This document shows, piece by piece, positions 26,941 through 35,376 of a stretch of 64,000 nucleotides of DNA. The stretch covers positions 372,001 through 436,000 of the forward strand of contig NZ_JBFQGA010000006.1 in NCBI RefSeq assembly GCF_040932435.1. The letters are read 5' to 3'. Under the pieces are notes generated by a model that saw nothing but the letters and a program-made list of their open reading frames with translations, was not told the DNA's origin and made no database searches. The DNA is from Kluyvera sp040932435 (lineage in GTDB: Bacteria > Pseudomonadota > Gammaproteobacteria > Enterobacterales > Enterobacteriaceae). Position 1 is the first letter of the stretch; every line of letters starts with the position of its first letter. The position numbers were made by a program, and so were the translations under genes.

Positions 26941-27861
26941 ATGTCGGGATTACATATGTTTTCCAGATGGATTTGTAAAACAACTTACCGTCTAACGCAT
27001 TCTGAAAAATACAGACACAACAAAAACCTTTGGCCTTATTTTAAAGTGGAAAGGGAACCGTTGGGGGCAATTAAAAATGTGTTCTTCAAAAAAGAAAAAC
27101 TCAATACCATTGAGGTAAACCGCAATGAAAGAACAAAACCACTTTTAATTATGGCTTCTGGGCCATCGGTTAATGAGATTTCCACTACATTCTTTGACGA
27201 CTACTTTGATTACATGGGGGTGAACGGAGCGGGGGCGATGGCATCGATTGCCTTTGATTGGTATGTAATCATTGATCGCAGTTTTGTCATTAATCGTATT
27301 GATTTGGTTAGAGAAATTGTATCGAGAGATGAGCTAACCCTGTTTTGTCCGTGCAAATGTCTGGAGTCGATTTGCTCGCTGATTCCGTGGGAAGCGATCC
27401 GCTGTAAATTTAAAATTATTGAAACGGTGACTGACTCGACGGTACATCAATTTCTGGGGGCAACTTATCCTATCAAAAAGGGCGATGCCCATTTTTTCTG
27501 GCATAACGGAATAGGTTTTTCAGATGATGTAAACCGCGTTGTTTTTGATTGCGGCACGGTAACCTATCCGGCCTTACAAATTGCCTGCGCGCTCGGTTAT
27601 AAAGAAATCTATCTTGTGGGATTGGATATGAATAATTTCACGGCGCCAAGGTTTTATGAAAACCAGAGTGATGTGCAATCGACTCGTCTTGCAAGAGACT
27701 TCAATAATATAATAAACGCATTTATTACAGCTCAATCATATTGCGAAAGAAATAATATTCAAATAGTGAATGTTTCTCCCGCAAGCGCGGTTAACGCATT
27801 TCCCAAACTGGCGTGGAGTAAGGTTGAAAAACAATCTGTCCTCGCTTTGGCTTCCGCTTGA
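26941..27861 (+). CDS. Glycosyltransferase-like protein (DUF115/WaaZ/sialyltransferase-type fold)
   Basis: The 306-residue protein is AT-rich compared with its neighbours, suggesting transfer. SGPSVNEI at 73-80 resembles the nucleotide-sugar loop of DUF115, WaaZ and family-42 sialyltransferases (GxGPS), and GYKEIYLVGLDMN at 219-231 matches their second conserved strand-turn. There is no signal peptide or membrane helix, so it is probably cytoplasmic and acts on a surface glycan or LPS core. Donor and acceptor are unknown. AGGGA lies 9 bases before the ATG; an internal Met at codon 6 is an alternative start. In E. coli nothing lies between trg and ydcI. Confidence 0.6.
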   Translation: MSGLHMFSRWICKTTYRLTHSEKYRHNKNLWPYFKVEREPLGAIKNVFFKKEKLNTIEVNRNERTKPLLIMASGPSVNEISTTFFDDYFDYMGVNGAGAMASIAFDWYVIIDRSFVINRIDLVREIVSRDELTLFCPCKCLESICSLIPWEAIRCKFKIIETVTDSTVHQFLGATYPIKKGDAHFFWHNGIGFSDDVNRVVFDCGTVTYPALQIACALGYKEIYLVGLDMNNFTAPRFYENQSDVQSTRLARDFNNIINAFITAQSYCERNNIQIVNVSPASAVNAFPKLAWSKVEKQSVLALASA

Positions 27862-27862
27862 C

Positions 27863-27924
27863 GGTGTAAAGCTTACCGGGCCTGCACGGTACTGTAGGCC
27901 CGGTAAGCTATACGCCACCGGGCA
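27863..27924. repeat. BIME (inverted REP pair) between convergent genes
   Basis: GTAAAGCTTACCGGGCCTGCA at 27866 onward and TGTAGGCCCGGTAAGCTATACG from 27893 are inverted copies. They fill the gap between the glycosyltransferase-like gene and ydcI. Confidence 0.75.
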
Positions 27925-27928
27925 GATC

Positions 27929-28852
27929 TCAAGTTGGCATCGATTTACGTACTGCGCTCAGCAGTATCTGGGCGCCAGCCGAAAGCGGCGTGTCGACTCG
28001 CGTTAATATCCCGATAGGTTCTCCTTGGCCCTGCGTGCCAATCGGTAGCGCAGTGAGAACCCCGCGACGCAAATCATCTTTCACCGCGCCGGAGGGGACA
28101 AACCAGATGTAGTTATAGTCAACCGTCAATTGGCGAGAGAGCGACGCCGAAAGGGTTTCAATACATCCCGCTGGCATTTTGCAGCCCTGGCTTTGCAGCA
28201 GCGTTTCGGCGTTCTGCCTTGGTACCGTGCCTTTCGGAGAGACAACGACCGGCCATTCCAGCACTCGACTTAAGGTGATGTTGTCGTGCAGCAGAGGATG
28301 GTCCGGACGTACCACTAGCTTCAACGATTCAAGGAACAGGAGTTCATAATTCAGCCCGGTCATCAGTTCTGGGTCGGACATTCGGCCAATACCCAAGTCG
28401 ATATCACCGGACTTCAGCGCCGCCAGCAGCATGGTGTTATTCATGGTGGCGACCTGTAAAGTCACCTCTTTTTGCTGCTGATGAAATGGGCCGATTACGG
28501 CAGGCAAAACCCCAAGGGCGGCGGTCGGCAGGGCACCGATGCGCACCACATCGTTGTTAACACCTTCTTTACGAATAAGCGCTTGGCCCGCGTTATTAAG
28601 CGCGTCGAGAACCTTCACCGCATGGGTTAAAAACTGCTCGCCGTTGAGGGTCAGTTGTGCCCCCATGCGCCCACGTTCAAACAGGCGAGAGCCGGTGAGC
28701 TGCTCGAGTTCGTTCAGCGTCTTGGAAAGCGCAGGTTGGCTTAAATTAAGGGTTTCAGCCGCTCGCCCCAAAGTTCCTTGCTGAGCGACGGCTACGAATG
28801 TGTGCAGATGGCGCAGTCGAATGCGCTGACTAAAGAGAACATTTTTTTCCAT
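27929..28852 (-). CDS. ydcI: LysR-family regulator YdcI (PcaQ-like)
   Basis: The 307-residue protein is very similar to E. coli YdcI (FSQRIRLRHLHTFVAVAQQGTLGRAAETL). The N-terminal winged HTH (about 13-70) is followed by a LysR substrate-binding domain. The family includes PcaQ, the activator of protocatechuate genes. In E. coli and Salmonella YdcI is an orphan regulator reported to affect acid tolerance; here the next genes upstream are pcaH and pcaG on the same strand. That arrangement suggests its effector is a protocatechuate-pathway compound, which is an inference. Confidence 0.93.
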   Translation of the reverse strand: MEKNVLFSQRIRLRHLHTFVAVAQQGTLGRAAETLNLSQPALSKTLNELEQLTGSRLFERGRMGAQLTLNGEQFLTHAVKVLDALNNAGQALIRKEGVNNDVVRIGALPTAALGVLPAVIGPFHQQQKEVTLQVATMNNTMLLAALKSGDIDLGIGRMSDPELMTGLNYELLFLESLKLVVRPDHPLLHDNITLSRVLEWPVVVSPKGTVPRQNAETLLQSQGCKMPAGCIETLSASLSRQLTVDYNYIWFVPSGAVKDDLRRGVLTALPIGTQGQGEPIGILTRVDTPLSAGAQILLSAVRKSMPT

Positions 28853-28974
28853 AGGCGATGTTAAAAACAGAGCGGCATCAGTGACAAGTGATGTTGTTTA
28901 AATTTGATAACTTGCTAGCAAAATATTATTAACATTTGTGCGGTTTAACAGACAAGTATTTTGTTGCATTGGGG

Positions 28975-29049
28975 GGCGCGGATGGCGCTTCGCTTATCAG
29001 GCCTACAGCAACCTACACGTAGACCTGATAAGCGAAGCGCCATCAGGCA
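28975..29049. repeat. BIME, near-perfect inverted REP pair between pcaG and ydcI
   Basis: GATGGCGCTTCGCTTATCAG from 28981 is mirrored by CTGATAAGCGAAGCGCCATC ending at 29044, with flanking GGCCTACA/TAGACC. It separates pcaHG from ydcI on the minus strand and probably ends or stabilises the pcaHG message. Confidence 0.85.
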
Positions 29050-29065
29050 GCATCACGACACCAAG

Positions 29066-29686
29066 CTACACATCAAAAAACACCGTTTCTTTCTCGCCTT
29101 GCAGATAAATATCGAAGCAGTACACGGTTTCGTTACCACGTTGCTCTTTGCGCCCAATCAGCGTCTGGCGGCGGACTTCCCATTCGATGATATTCAGCAC
29201 CGGATCTTTGGCGTTAGCGTCTTGTTCATCGGAGAAATACATTCTGGTGTTCAGGCCAATATTGATGCCGCGCGCGACGACCCACAAATTCACGTGCGGT
29301 GCCATCAGACGCCCATCGCGGCCCGTAACTTGGCCAGGCTTGATGGTGTCAAAACGCCAGATGCCGCTATCAAAGTTTGAACAGGCGCGGCCCCAGCCAC
29401 GAAAATCTTCCTCCAGCGACTTTTCGCTCTGCTGGTCGGCTATATGGTTATAACGCCCGTTGGCGTTAGCCTGCCAAATCTCTATCAGCACATCACGAAC
29501 CGGGGTGCCGGAGCCGTCGAAGACGCGGCCTTCGATAGCAATGCGCTCACCCGACGTGTGGCTATTGGTGAGGGTCGGGCCAAAGTTTTTTTCAAAGATA
29601 TGGAAACCTGCGGCGTCCGGCGCGAGGCCAATGTGCACGTAGGGGCCAGCGGTTTGTGATGCCGTCTCCGGCAAATAATCTTTCAT
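29066..29686 (-). CDS. pcaG: Protocatechuate 3,4-dioxygenase, alpha subunit
   Basis: A 206-residue intradiol dioxygenase-family subunit: TASQTAGPYVHIGLAP at the start, EIWQANANGRYNH, then the truncated metal-site region in which the four iron ligands of the beta chain are not all kept, as is normal for PcaG. With PcaH it forms the (alpha-beta-Fe3+) enzyme that opens protocatechuate between its hydroxyls to 3-carboxy-cis,cis-muconate. Start codon and pcaH stop overlap (ATGA). No other pca genes (pcaB, pcaC, pcaD, pcaIJ) are in the window. Confidence 0.95.
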   Translation of the reverse strand: MKDYLPETASQTAGPYVHIGLAPDAAGFHIFEKNFGPTLTNSHTSGERIAIEGRVFDGSGTPVRDVLIEIWQANANGRYNHIADQQSEKSLEEDFRGWGRACSNFDSGIWRFDTIKPGQVTGRDGRLMAPHVNLWVVARGINIGLNTRMYFSDEQDANAKDPVLNIIEWEVRRQTLIGRKEQRGNETVYCFDIYLQGEKETVFFDV

Positions 29687-30423
29687 CGGGCAGCCCCCTG
29701 AGTGCGGTTTTCAAATAGCGTCGCGCGCTGACCGCGCAAGACCAAATCGAAGCGGTACGCTAGGCAATCCAGAGGGACCGCCGCGTGGGTATCGAGCTCA
29801 GCTATCAGCGTGCGAATGGCGTCATCGTTATTAATGGCTTTCACAATCGGACACTGTTTAATCAGCGGGTCACCTTCGAAATACATTTGGGTAATCAGAC
29901 GCTGGGCAAAAGCTTCACCAAAAATGGAGAAATGAATATGCGAAGGGCGCCAGTCGCTGGCCTGATTGCGCCACGGATAAGGACCGGGCTTGATGGTGCG
30001 GAAAAAGTAATAGCCATTTTCGTCGGTCATCACGCGACCGCAGCCGCCGAAATTCGGGTCAATTGGGGCCAGATACTGATCTTTCTTATGCCGATAGCGA
30101 CCACCGGCATTCGCTTGCCAGACTTCAACCAGTGTGTTTTTCAGCGGACGACCAAAACCGTCACGCACGTAGCCGTGAACGATGATGCGTTCGCCAATCG
30201 GTAGACCTTCTTTGGCATAGTTTAGGATCAGGTCGTTATCCAGCGGGCCAAGATCCTGCTGGGAAAAGACCGGGCCGGTTATTTCAGACAAGGAGTTTTG
30301 CAGCGAGATAAGCGCGTTGCGCGGCGAACGTAATACGCTGGTTTTGTAGCCTGGGGCGTAGGCGGGTGGGTGGTTATTATAATCCCGGTGAATCACTTCT
30401 TGCGGTGACCATTTCGTGCTCAT
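29683..30423 (-). CDS. pcaH: Protocatechuate 3,4-dioxygenase, beta (iron-binding) subunit
   Basis: This 246-residue catalytic subunit has an intradiol core: VEVWQANAGGRYRHKKDQY (first Tyr ligand), GYYFFRTIKPGPYPW (second Tyr), RPSHIHFSIFG (two His). These four residues hold the ferric iron. The start at 30423 has a GGAG site; the longer frame to 30477 adds residues that do not fit the family. It is the first gene of pcaHG, divergent from ydcJ. This pair sits between ydcI and ydcJ, which are adjacent in E. coli. Confidence 0.95.
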   Translation of the reverse strand: MSTKWSPQEVIHRDYNNHPPAYAPGYKTSVLRSPRNALISLQNSLSEITGPVFSQQDLGPLDNDLILNYAKEGLPIGERIIVHGYVRDGFGRPLKNTLVEVWQANAGGRYRHKKDQYLAPIDPNFGGCGRVMTDENGYYFFRTIKPGPYPWRNQASDWRPSHIHFSIFGEAFAQRLITQMYFEGDPLIKQCPIVKAINNDDAIRTLIAELDTHAAVPLDCLAYRFDLVLRGQRATLFENRTQGAAR

Positions 30424-30513
30424 AGGTGGCTCCGTGTAGGGTATTTTATTATTGCCACAGACAGTGTGTGTAAACATATTGTTAATTTAAAGTGAATTTA
30501 AGGGGTGTTTTGG

Positions 30514-30528
30514 ATAACTTCAGGTTAT
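30514..30528. promoter_or_regulatory. Candidate YdcI/PcaQ operator
   Basis: The inverted repeat ATAAC-N5-GTTAT lies about 90 bases upstream of the pcaH start. The PcaQ site known from rhizobia is ATAACC-N4-GGTTAA, so the arms match and the centre is one base shorter. Binding by YdcI is an inference. Confidence 0.45.
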
Positions 30529-30650
30529 GTACAACCGAAAATTCATTTAGTAAATCAACTCAGTAGCCCGGATCACAGTTTGTAAATTCTTACCGCACAG
30601 CGTCATTGGCTTTCCTACACTGCAAATATAGTCACAGGAGACATGACATC

Positions 30651-31994
30651 ATGGCGCACACCCTTTCGGCGGACGATATCCGGGAAGATTTTTCACAAGC
30701 AATGTCGGCTATGTACCAGCAAGAAGTGCCGCAGTATGGCACTTTGATGGCATTAGTCGCTGACGTAAACCTGGCTGTGCTGGAAAGCAACACGCGCTTA
30801 CATGAGCAATTGGCGAACGCCGACGAGTTGTCGCGTCTAAACGTAGAGCGGCACGGAGCCATTCGCGTGGGCACCGCCGAGGAGCTCGCAACGCTGTGCC
30901 GGATCTTCGGCATTATGGGGATGCAGCCGGTAGGTTATTACGACCTGTCGGTGGCCGGCGTGCCGGTGCACTCTACCGCTTTTCGCCCGGTGGATGACGC
31001 GGCATTGCAGCGAAATCCTTTCCGCGTATTCACCTCATTACTGCGTCTGGAACTTATCGACGACCCTGCGCTGCGCCAGAAAGCGGCGAAAATTCTGGCT
31101 CGTCGTGACATCTTTACGCCTCGCTGTCGGGCGTTAATGGACATTCATGATGAGCAGGGCGGATTCACCGCGGCTCAGGCACATGAGTTTGTCCATGAAG
31201 CGCTGGAAACCTTCCGCTGGCATCGCCACGCGACGGTGGATAAAGAAACCTATCAGGCGCTCAATCAACAGCATCGGCTCATTGCCGACGTGGTGTGTTT
31301 CCCCGGTTGTCATATTAACCACCTGACGCCGCGCACCTTGGATATCGACCGGGTGCAGTCGTTGATGGCGGAATACGGTATCGAGCCAAAAGCGGTGATT
31401 GAAGGCCCGCCGCGTCGGGTGGTGCCGCTTTTATTACGGCAAACCAGCTTTAAAGCGTTGGAGGAACCGGTGGAATTTGCCGGTGAACTTAGCGGCACTC
31501 ATACCGCGCGTTTTGGCGAGATCGAGCAACGCGGCGTGGCGTTGACGCCAAAAGGTCGAGCTCTGTACGATAAGCTGCTTGCCGAAGCGGGCGTTGGCAA
31601 AGATAACCTGACTCATCAACAGCATTTACAGGCGGTATTTAAAGCCTTCCCAGACAGTGAATTTTTACTGCGCCAGCAGGGGCTGGCGTGGTTCCGCTAT
31701 CGCTTGACGCCGACCGGTGACGCCCATCGACAGGCCATTCGCCCCGGCGACGACCCGCAGCCGCTCATCGAACGCGGCTGGATTGTGGCGCAGCCGATCA
31801 CCTATGAGGATTTTCTGCCGGTAAGCGCGGCGGGGATTTTCCAATCAAATCTAGGGGGCGATGCGCAAACCCATAGCCACGGCAATGCCTGCCGTGATGC
31901 CTTTGAACAGGCGCTCGGGCGCGCGGTGCTCAATGAATTTAATCTGTACGAAGAGGCTGAACTGCGCAGCAAACGGCGTTGCGGTCTGCTCTGA
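30651..31994 (+). CDS. ydcJ: DUF1338 protein YdcJ (2-oxoadipate dioxygenase/decarboxylase-like)
   Basis: The 447 residues from 30651 match E. coli YdcJ almost throughout (MSAMYQQEVPQYGTL, HSTAFRPVDDAAL, CFPGCHINHLTPRTLDIDRVQ). The family has a VOC-like fold and binds Fe(II) through conserved His and Glu residues; the homologue HglS converts 2-oxoadipate to 2-hydroxyglutarate in D-lysine breakdown. Activity in enterics is not settled. The upstream in-frame start at 30606 lacks family support. The carboxylesterase gene follows 42 bases later, possibly in one unit. Confidence 0.94.
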   Translation: MAHTLSADDIREDFSQAMSAMYQQEVPQYGTLMALVADVNLAVLESNTRLHEQLANADELSRLNVERHGAIRVGTAEELATLCRIFGIMGMQPVGYYDLSVAGVPVHSTAFRPVDDAALQRNPFRVFTSLLRLELIDDPALRQKAAKILARRDIFTPRCRALMDIHDEQGGFTAAQAHEFVHEALETFRWHRHATVDKETYQALNQQHRLIADVVCFPGCHINHLTPRTLDIDRVQSLMAEYGIEPKAVIEGPPRRVVPLLLRQTSFKALEEPVEFAGELSGTHTARFGEIEQRGVALTPKGRALYDKLLAEAGVGKDNLTHQQHLQAVFKAFPDSEFLLRQQGLAWFRYRLTPTGDAHRQAIRPGDDPQPLIERGWIVAQPITYEDFLPVSAAGIFQSNLGGDAQTHSHGNACRDAFEQALGRAVLNEFNLYEEAELRSKRRCGLL

Positions 31995-32036
31995 AACAGG
32001 TACTCTGCATGGATTGAAAGCAAAAAGGATATAGAC

Positions 32037-33542
32037 ATGCAGAATACCTCGACCCGGCTGGACACGCTACAGGGAACGTTATCAGGCGTAGTGGATGGGG
32101 ATATTCATGTGTGGCGCGGCATTCCTTACGCCACGCCGCCGGTGGGCTCACTGCGCTGGCGAGCGCCTCAGCCGCTGAGCCCATGGACGGGTATCCGTCA
32201 ATGCGACAGCTTTTCGGCGTCAAGCTGGCAAAACAGTGAATATTGCCAAGAACTGGGGGGAGGCGATCCGGGTCGTTTTAGTGAAGACTGCCTCTACCTT
32301 AACGTCTGGTCGCCAGCCGAACGTTCGACCACGCTGCCGGTCATGGTCTGGCTGCACGGTGGTGGATTTACCATCGGCGCGGGTGGCCTGCCGCCGTATG
32401 AAGGTAAAGCGCTGGCTCAGCGCGGCGTGGTGGTGGTGACGGTCAACTATCGCCTCGGGCATCTGGGCTTTTTTGCTCATCCGGCGCTGGAAGGCGAAGA
32501 CGGCGAACGACTGTACAATTTTGGCTTAATGGATCAGATAGCCGCGCTGCGCTGGGTGCAGGAGAATATTGCTGGATTTGGCGGCGATCGTGACAACGTC
32601 ACGTTATTCGGTGAATCGGCCGGTGCGCGCAGCGTGCTGTCGCTGATGACCTCACCAAAAGCGCAAGGGCTTTTCCACAAAGCGATTATCCAAAGTGGCT
32701 ACACCTTACCTGATCTACCGCGAGAGGCTGCGCTTGCCCGTGGCGAACGCTTAGCCGAACACTTCAATCTCCCCAATGCCACGGCGCAAAGTCTGCGCGA
32801 ATTGCCCGCCGATGTTTTCTGGTCTCTTGAATCTCCGCACAATACCGGGCCTGCGCCTATTGTTGGCGATGCGGTATTACCGCAGCCGATGCTGGATGTT
32901 TTCTTCGCCGGTAAGCAACATGCCATGCCGGTATTGGTGGGTTCCAACAGCGATGAAGCCAGCGTAATGGCGGTATTTGGCGTCGATCTTGCGGGTCAGA
33001 TTGAGAAGTTACGCCGCGAGCGGCGCTTTGGCTTGGGGCTGATTAAACTGCTGTATCCGGGCGTGAAAGGTGATGAAGAGCTGGGCCGTCAGGTATGCCG
33101 GGATATGGCGTTTACCACCTTGGGCTATGTGGTGATGCAGGCGCAGCAGCGCGTCAACCAACCTTGCTGGCGCTACTGGTTTGATTATGTTGCCGAAGCC
33201 GAGCATCAGACCTATCCCCACGGCGCGTGGCACGGCAATGAAGTGCCTTATATATTCGATACTCTCGGGCAGATAACGCCGTCGCGCGACTATGTTACTG
33301 ATGCCGACCTGACGTTTGCAGCAGCCATGGCAGACTATTGGGCGAGCTTTGCCCGTGATGCCAGCGCCAGCCATACCGTACTGGCAGGGCCGCTGCGTTG
33401 GCCGGCAGCGGTGCGCGGTCGGGATCGTTTGCTGCGTATGGGTTTGCACAAGCAGGCGGGATTCCGCGTGGAGAACCGCTTTATGCGCGCGCGCATGGCG
33501 CTGTTCAAACGGGTGATGAAGCATCATGTGAGCTTGGACTAG
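32037..33542 (+). CDS. Type B carboxylesterase (para-nitrobenzyl esterase-like)
   Basis: This 501-residue alpha/beta-hydrolase of the carboxylesterase B/cholinesterase group has the oxyanion loop HGGGF (107-111), nucleophile Ser194 in GESAG, an acidic residue in SNSDEAS and the catalytic His in AWHGNEVPY. No signal peptide is seen, so it is cytoplasmic. It probably hydrolyses carboxylic esters; the natural substrate is unknown. The gene is absent from E. coli at this place (ydcJ is followed by opgD) and sits in the aromatic catabolism area, so an ester of a hydroxycinnamate or quinate is possible but unproven. Confidence 0.88.
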   Translation: MQNTSTRLDTLQGTLSGVVDGDIHVWRGIPYATPPVGSLRWRAPQPLSPWTGIRQCDSFSASSWQNSEYCQELGGGDPGRFSEDCLYLNVWSPAERSTTLPVMVWLHGGGFTIGAGGLPPYEGKALAQRGVVVVTVNYRLGHLGFFAHPALEGEDGERLYNFGLMDQIAALRWVQENIAGFGGDRDNVTLFGESAGARSVLSLMTSPKAQGLFHKAIIQSGYTLPDLPREAALARGERLAEHFNLPNATAQSLRELPADVFWSLESPHNTGPAPIVGDAVLPQPMLDVFFAGKQHAMPVLVGSNSDEASVMAVFGVDLAGQIEKLRRERRFGLGLIKLLYPGVKGDEELGRQVCRDMAFTTLGYVVMQAQQRVNQPCWRYWFDYVAEAEHQTYPHGAWHGNEVPYIFDTLGQITPSRDYVTDADLTFAAAMADYWASFARDASASHTVLAGPLRWPAAVRGRDRLLRMGLHKQAGFRVENRFMRARMALFKRVMKHHVSLD

Positions 33543-33655
33543 CAGATTTTGTTCGCTGACCAATTGGATTATCAGTCATTTTTGTCTAGAGTGGGCGCTT
33601 CAAACGCCGTTTTTATTTTGCAGCATTCCGACTTTAAAAGGACGCTTTGCCAGGC

Positions 33656-35311
33656 ATGAATCGCAGACACTTTCTCAAATCTTCAATGGCCGTTGCCGCC
33701 GTGTGCGGTACCTCCGGTTTTGCATCGCTATTCTCCCAGGCCGCGCTGGCTCAGGAGTCCGATATCGCCGACGGCCAGACGCGTCGTTTTGATTTCAACG
33801 TCCTGCAATCCATGGCGCACGATCTGTCGCGTCAGCCGTGGAGCGGTGCACCGCGTGCGCTGCCGGATACGCTGGCAAAGCTGACCCCGCAGGCCTACAA
33901 CAGTATTCAGTACGACGCCTCTCAGTCACTGTGGAACAACGTCAAAGAGCGCCAGCTCGATGTGCAGTTCTTCCATGTGGGCATGGGGTTCCGCCGTCGC
34001 GTGCGCATGTTCTCGCTGGATTCAGCCAGCCAGCAAGCCCGTGAAATTCATTTCCGTCCTGAACTGTTCCAGTACAACGACGCGGGCGTCGACACCAAGC
34101 AGCTCGAAGGCCAGACCGATCTCGGCTTTGCCGGGTTCCGCGTATTTAAAGCACCAGAACTGGCGCGCCGCGATATTGTTTCATTCCTCGGCGCCAGCTA
34201 TTTCCGCGCGGTGGACAGCACCTATCAGTACGGTCTTTCCGCTCGCGGGCTGGCTATCGACACCTATACCGACAGCTTGGAAGAGTTCCCAGACTTTACC
34301 TCATTCTGGTTTGAAACCGCCAAACCGGGAGCGACCACCTTTACCGTCTATGCACTGCTCGACAGCGCCAGCGTTACCGGTGCCTACAAGTTCGTGGTGC
34401 ACTGTGAAAAGGCCCAGGTGATTATGGATGTGGAAAACCACATCTATGCCCGTAAGGATATTAAGCAGTTGGGCATCGCACCGATGACCAGTATGTTCAG
34501 CTGCGGCAATAACGAACGCCGCGTTTGCGATACCATCCACCCGCAAATCCACGACTCAGACCGCTTGGCGATGTGGCTGGGCAACGGTGAGTGGATTTGC
34601 CGTCCTCTGAACAACCCGCAGAAGCTACAATTTAACGCCTATCAGGATAAAAACCCGAAAGGCTTTGGCCTGCTGCAATTGGATCGCGACTTCACCCACT
34701 ATCAGGATGTCATGGGCTGGTATAACAAGCGCCCAAGCCTGTGGGTTGAGCCACGTAACCATTGGGGGAAAGGAGCCGTCAGCCTGATGGAAATTCCAAC
34801 CACCGGTGAGACGCTGGATAACATCGTCTGCTTCTGGCAGCCGGAAAAACCGATGAAAGCCGGCGACACCATGGACTTCAGCTATCGCCTGTACTGGAGC
34901 GCCATGCCGCCAATCCGTTCACCGTTGGCCCGCGTGTTGGCGACCCGTACCGGTATGGGTAGCTTCCCGGAAGGTTGGGCGCCGGGCGAGCATTACCCGG
35001 AAAAATGGTCTCGTCGCTTTGCCATTGATTTTGTCGGCGGTGATTTAAAAGCGGCGGCACCGAAGGGCATCGAGCCTGTGATCACGCTTTCCAACGGCGA
35101 AGCAAAACAGATAGAAATCCTCTACGTCGAACCGTTCGATGGCTACCGCATTCTGTTCGACTGGTATCCGACCTCCGATTCGACCGACCCGGTGGATATG
35201 CGTCTGTTCCTGCGCTGTCAGGGTGATGCCATCAGCGAAACCTGGCTGTATCAATACTTCCCGCCGGCGCCTGATAAACGTCAATACGTCGACGACCGCA
35301 TCATGAAGTAA
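33656..35311 (+). CDS. opgD: Periplasmic glucan biosynthesis protein OpgD (MdoD)
   Basis: The 551 residues have exactly the length of E. coli OpgD. The N-terminus has a twin-arginine signal (MNRRHFLKSSMAVAAV) with a probable cut after ALA near residue 32. The mature beta-sandwich protein controls the backbone length and structure of osmoregulated periplasmic glucans. The start at 33656 matches the E. coli protein and an AAAGGACG site; a TTG three codons earlier is unlikely. The small gene ydcH, next in E. coli, is missing: rimL follows within 65 bases. Confidence 0.97.
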   Translation: MNRRHFLKSSMAVAAVCGTSGFASLFSQAALAQESDIADGQTRRFDFNVLQSMAHDLSRQPWSGAPRALPDTLAKLTPQAYNSIQYDASQSLWNNVKERQLDVQFFHVGMGFRRRVRMFSLDSASQQAREIHFRPELFQYNDAGVDTKQLEGQTDLGFAGFRVFKAPELARRDIVSFLGASYFRAVDSTYQYGLSARGLAIDTYTDSLEEFPDFTSFWFETAKPGATTFTVYALLDSASVTGAYKFVVHCEKAQVIMDVENHIYARKDIKQLGIAPMTSMFSCGNNERRVCDTIHPQIHDSDRLAMWLGNGEWICRPLNNPQKLQFNAYQDKNPKGFGLLQLDRDFTHYQDVMGWYNKRPSLWVEPRNHWGKGAVSLMEIPTTGETLDNIVCFWQPEKPMKAGDTMDFSYRLYWSAMPPIRSPLARVLATRTGMGSFPEGWAPGEHYPEKWSRRFAIDFVGGDLKAAAPKGIEPVITLSNGEAKQIEILYVEPFDGYRILFDWYPTSDSTDPVDMRLFLRCQGDAISETWLYQYFPPAPDKRQYVDDRIMK

Positions 35312-35320
35312 TGCCGCAAT

Positions 35321-35354
35321 AACCCGGCCAAGCCTCGCTTTGCCGGGTTTTTTT
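35321..35354 (+). terminator. Rho-independent terminator of opgD
   Basis: AACCCGGC and GCCGGGTT pair around a 13-base loop and are followed by a T-run, starting 10 bases after the stop codon. Confidence 0.9.
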
Positions 35355-35376
35355 ATCTGAACGGAACCTCCTGAAC

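Noticed and set aside
29785..30204. 139-codon frame on the plus strand inside pcaH
   Set aside because: Shadow of a clear intradiol dioxygenase gene on the minus strand, with no start signal.
35312..35376. ydcH, expected after opgD by E. coli order
   Set aside because: The 65-base gap contains only the opgD terminator and the rimL ribosome site, so the gene is absent here.
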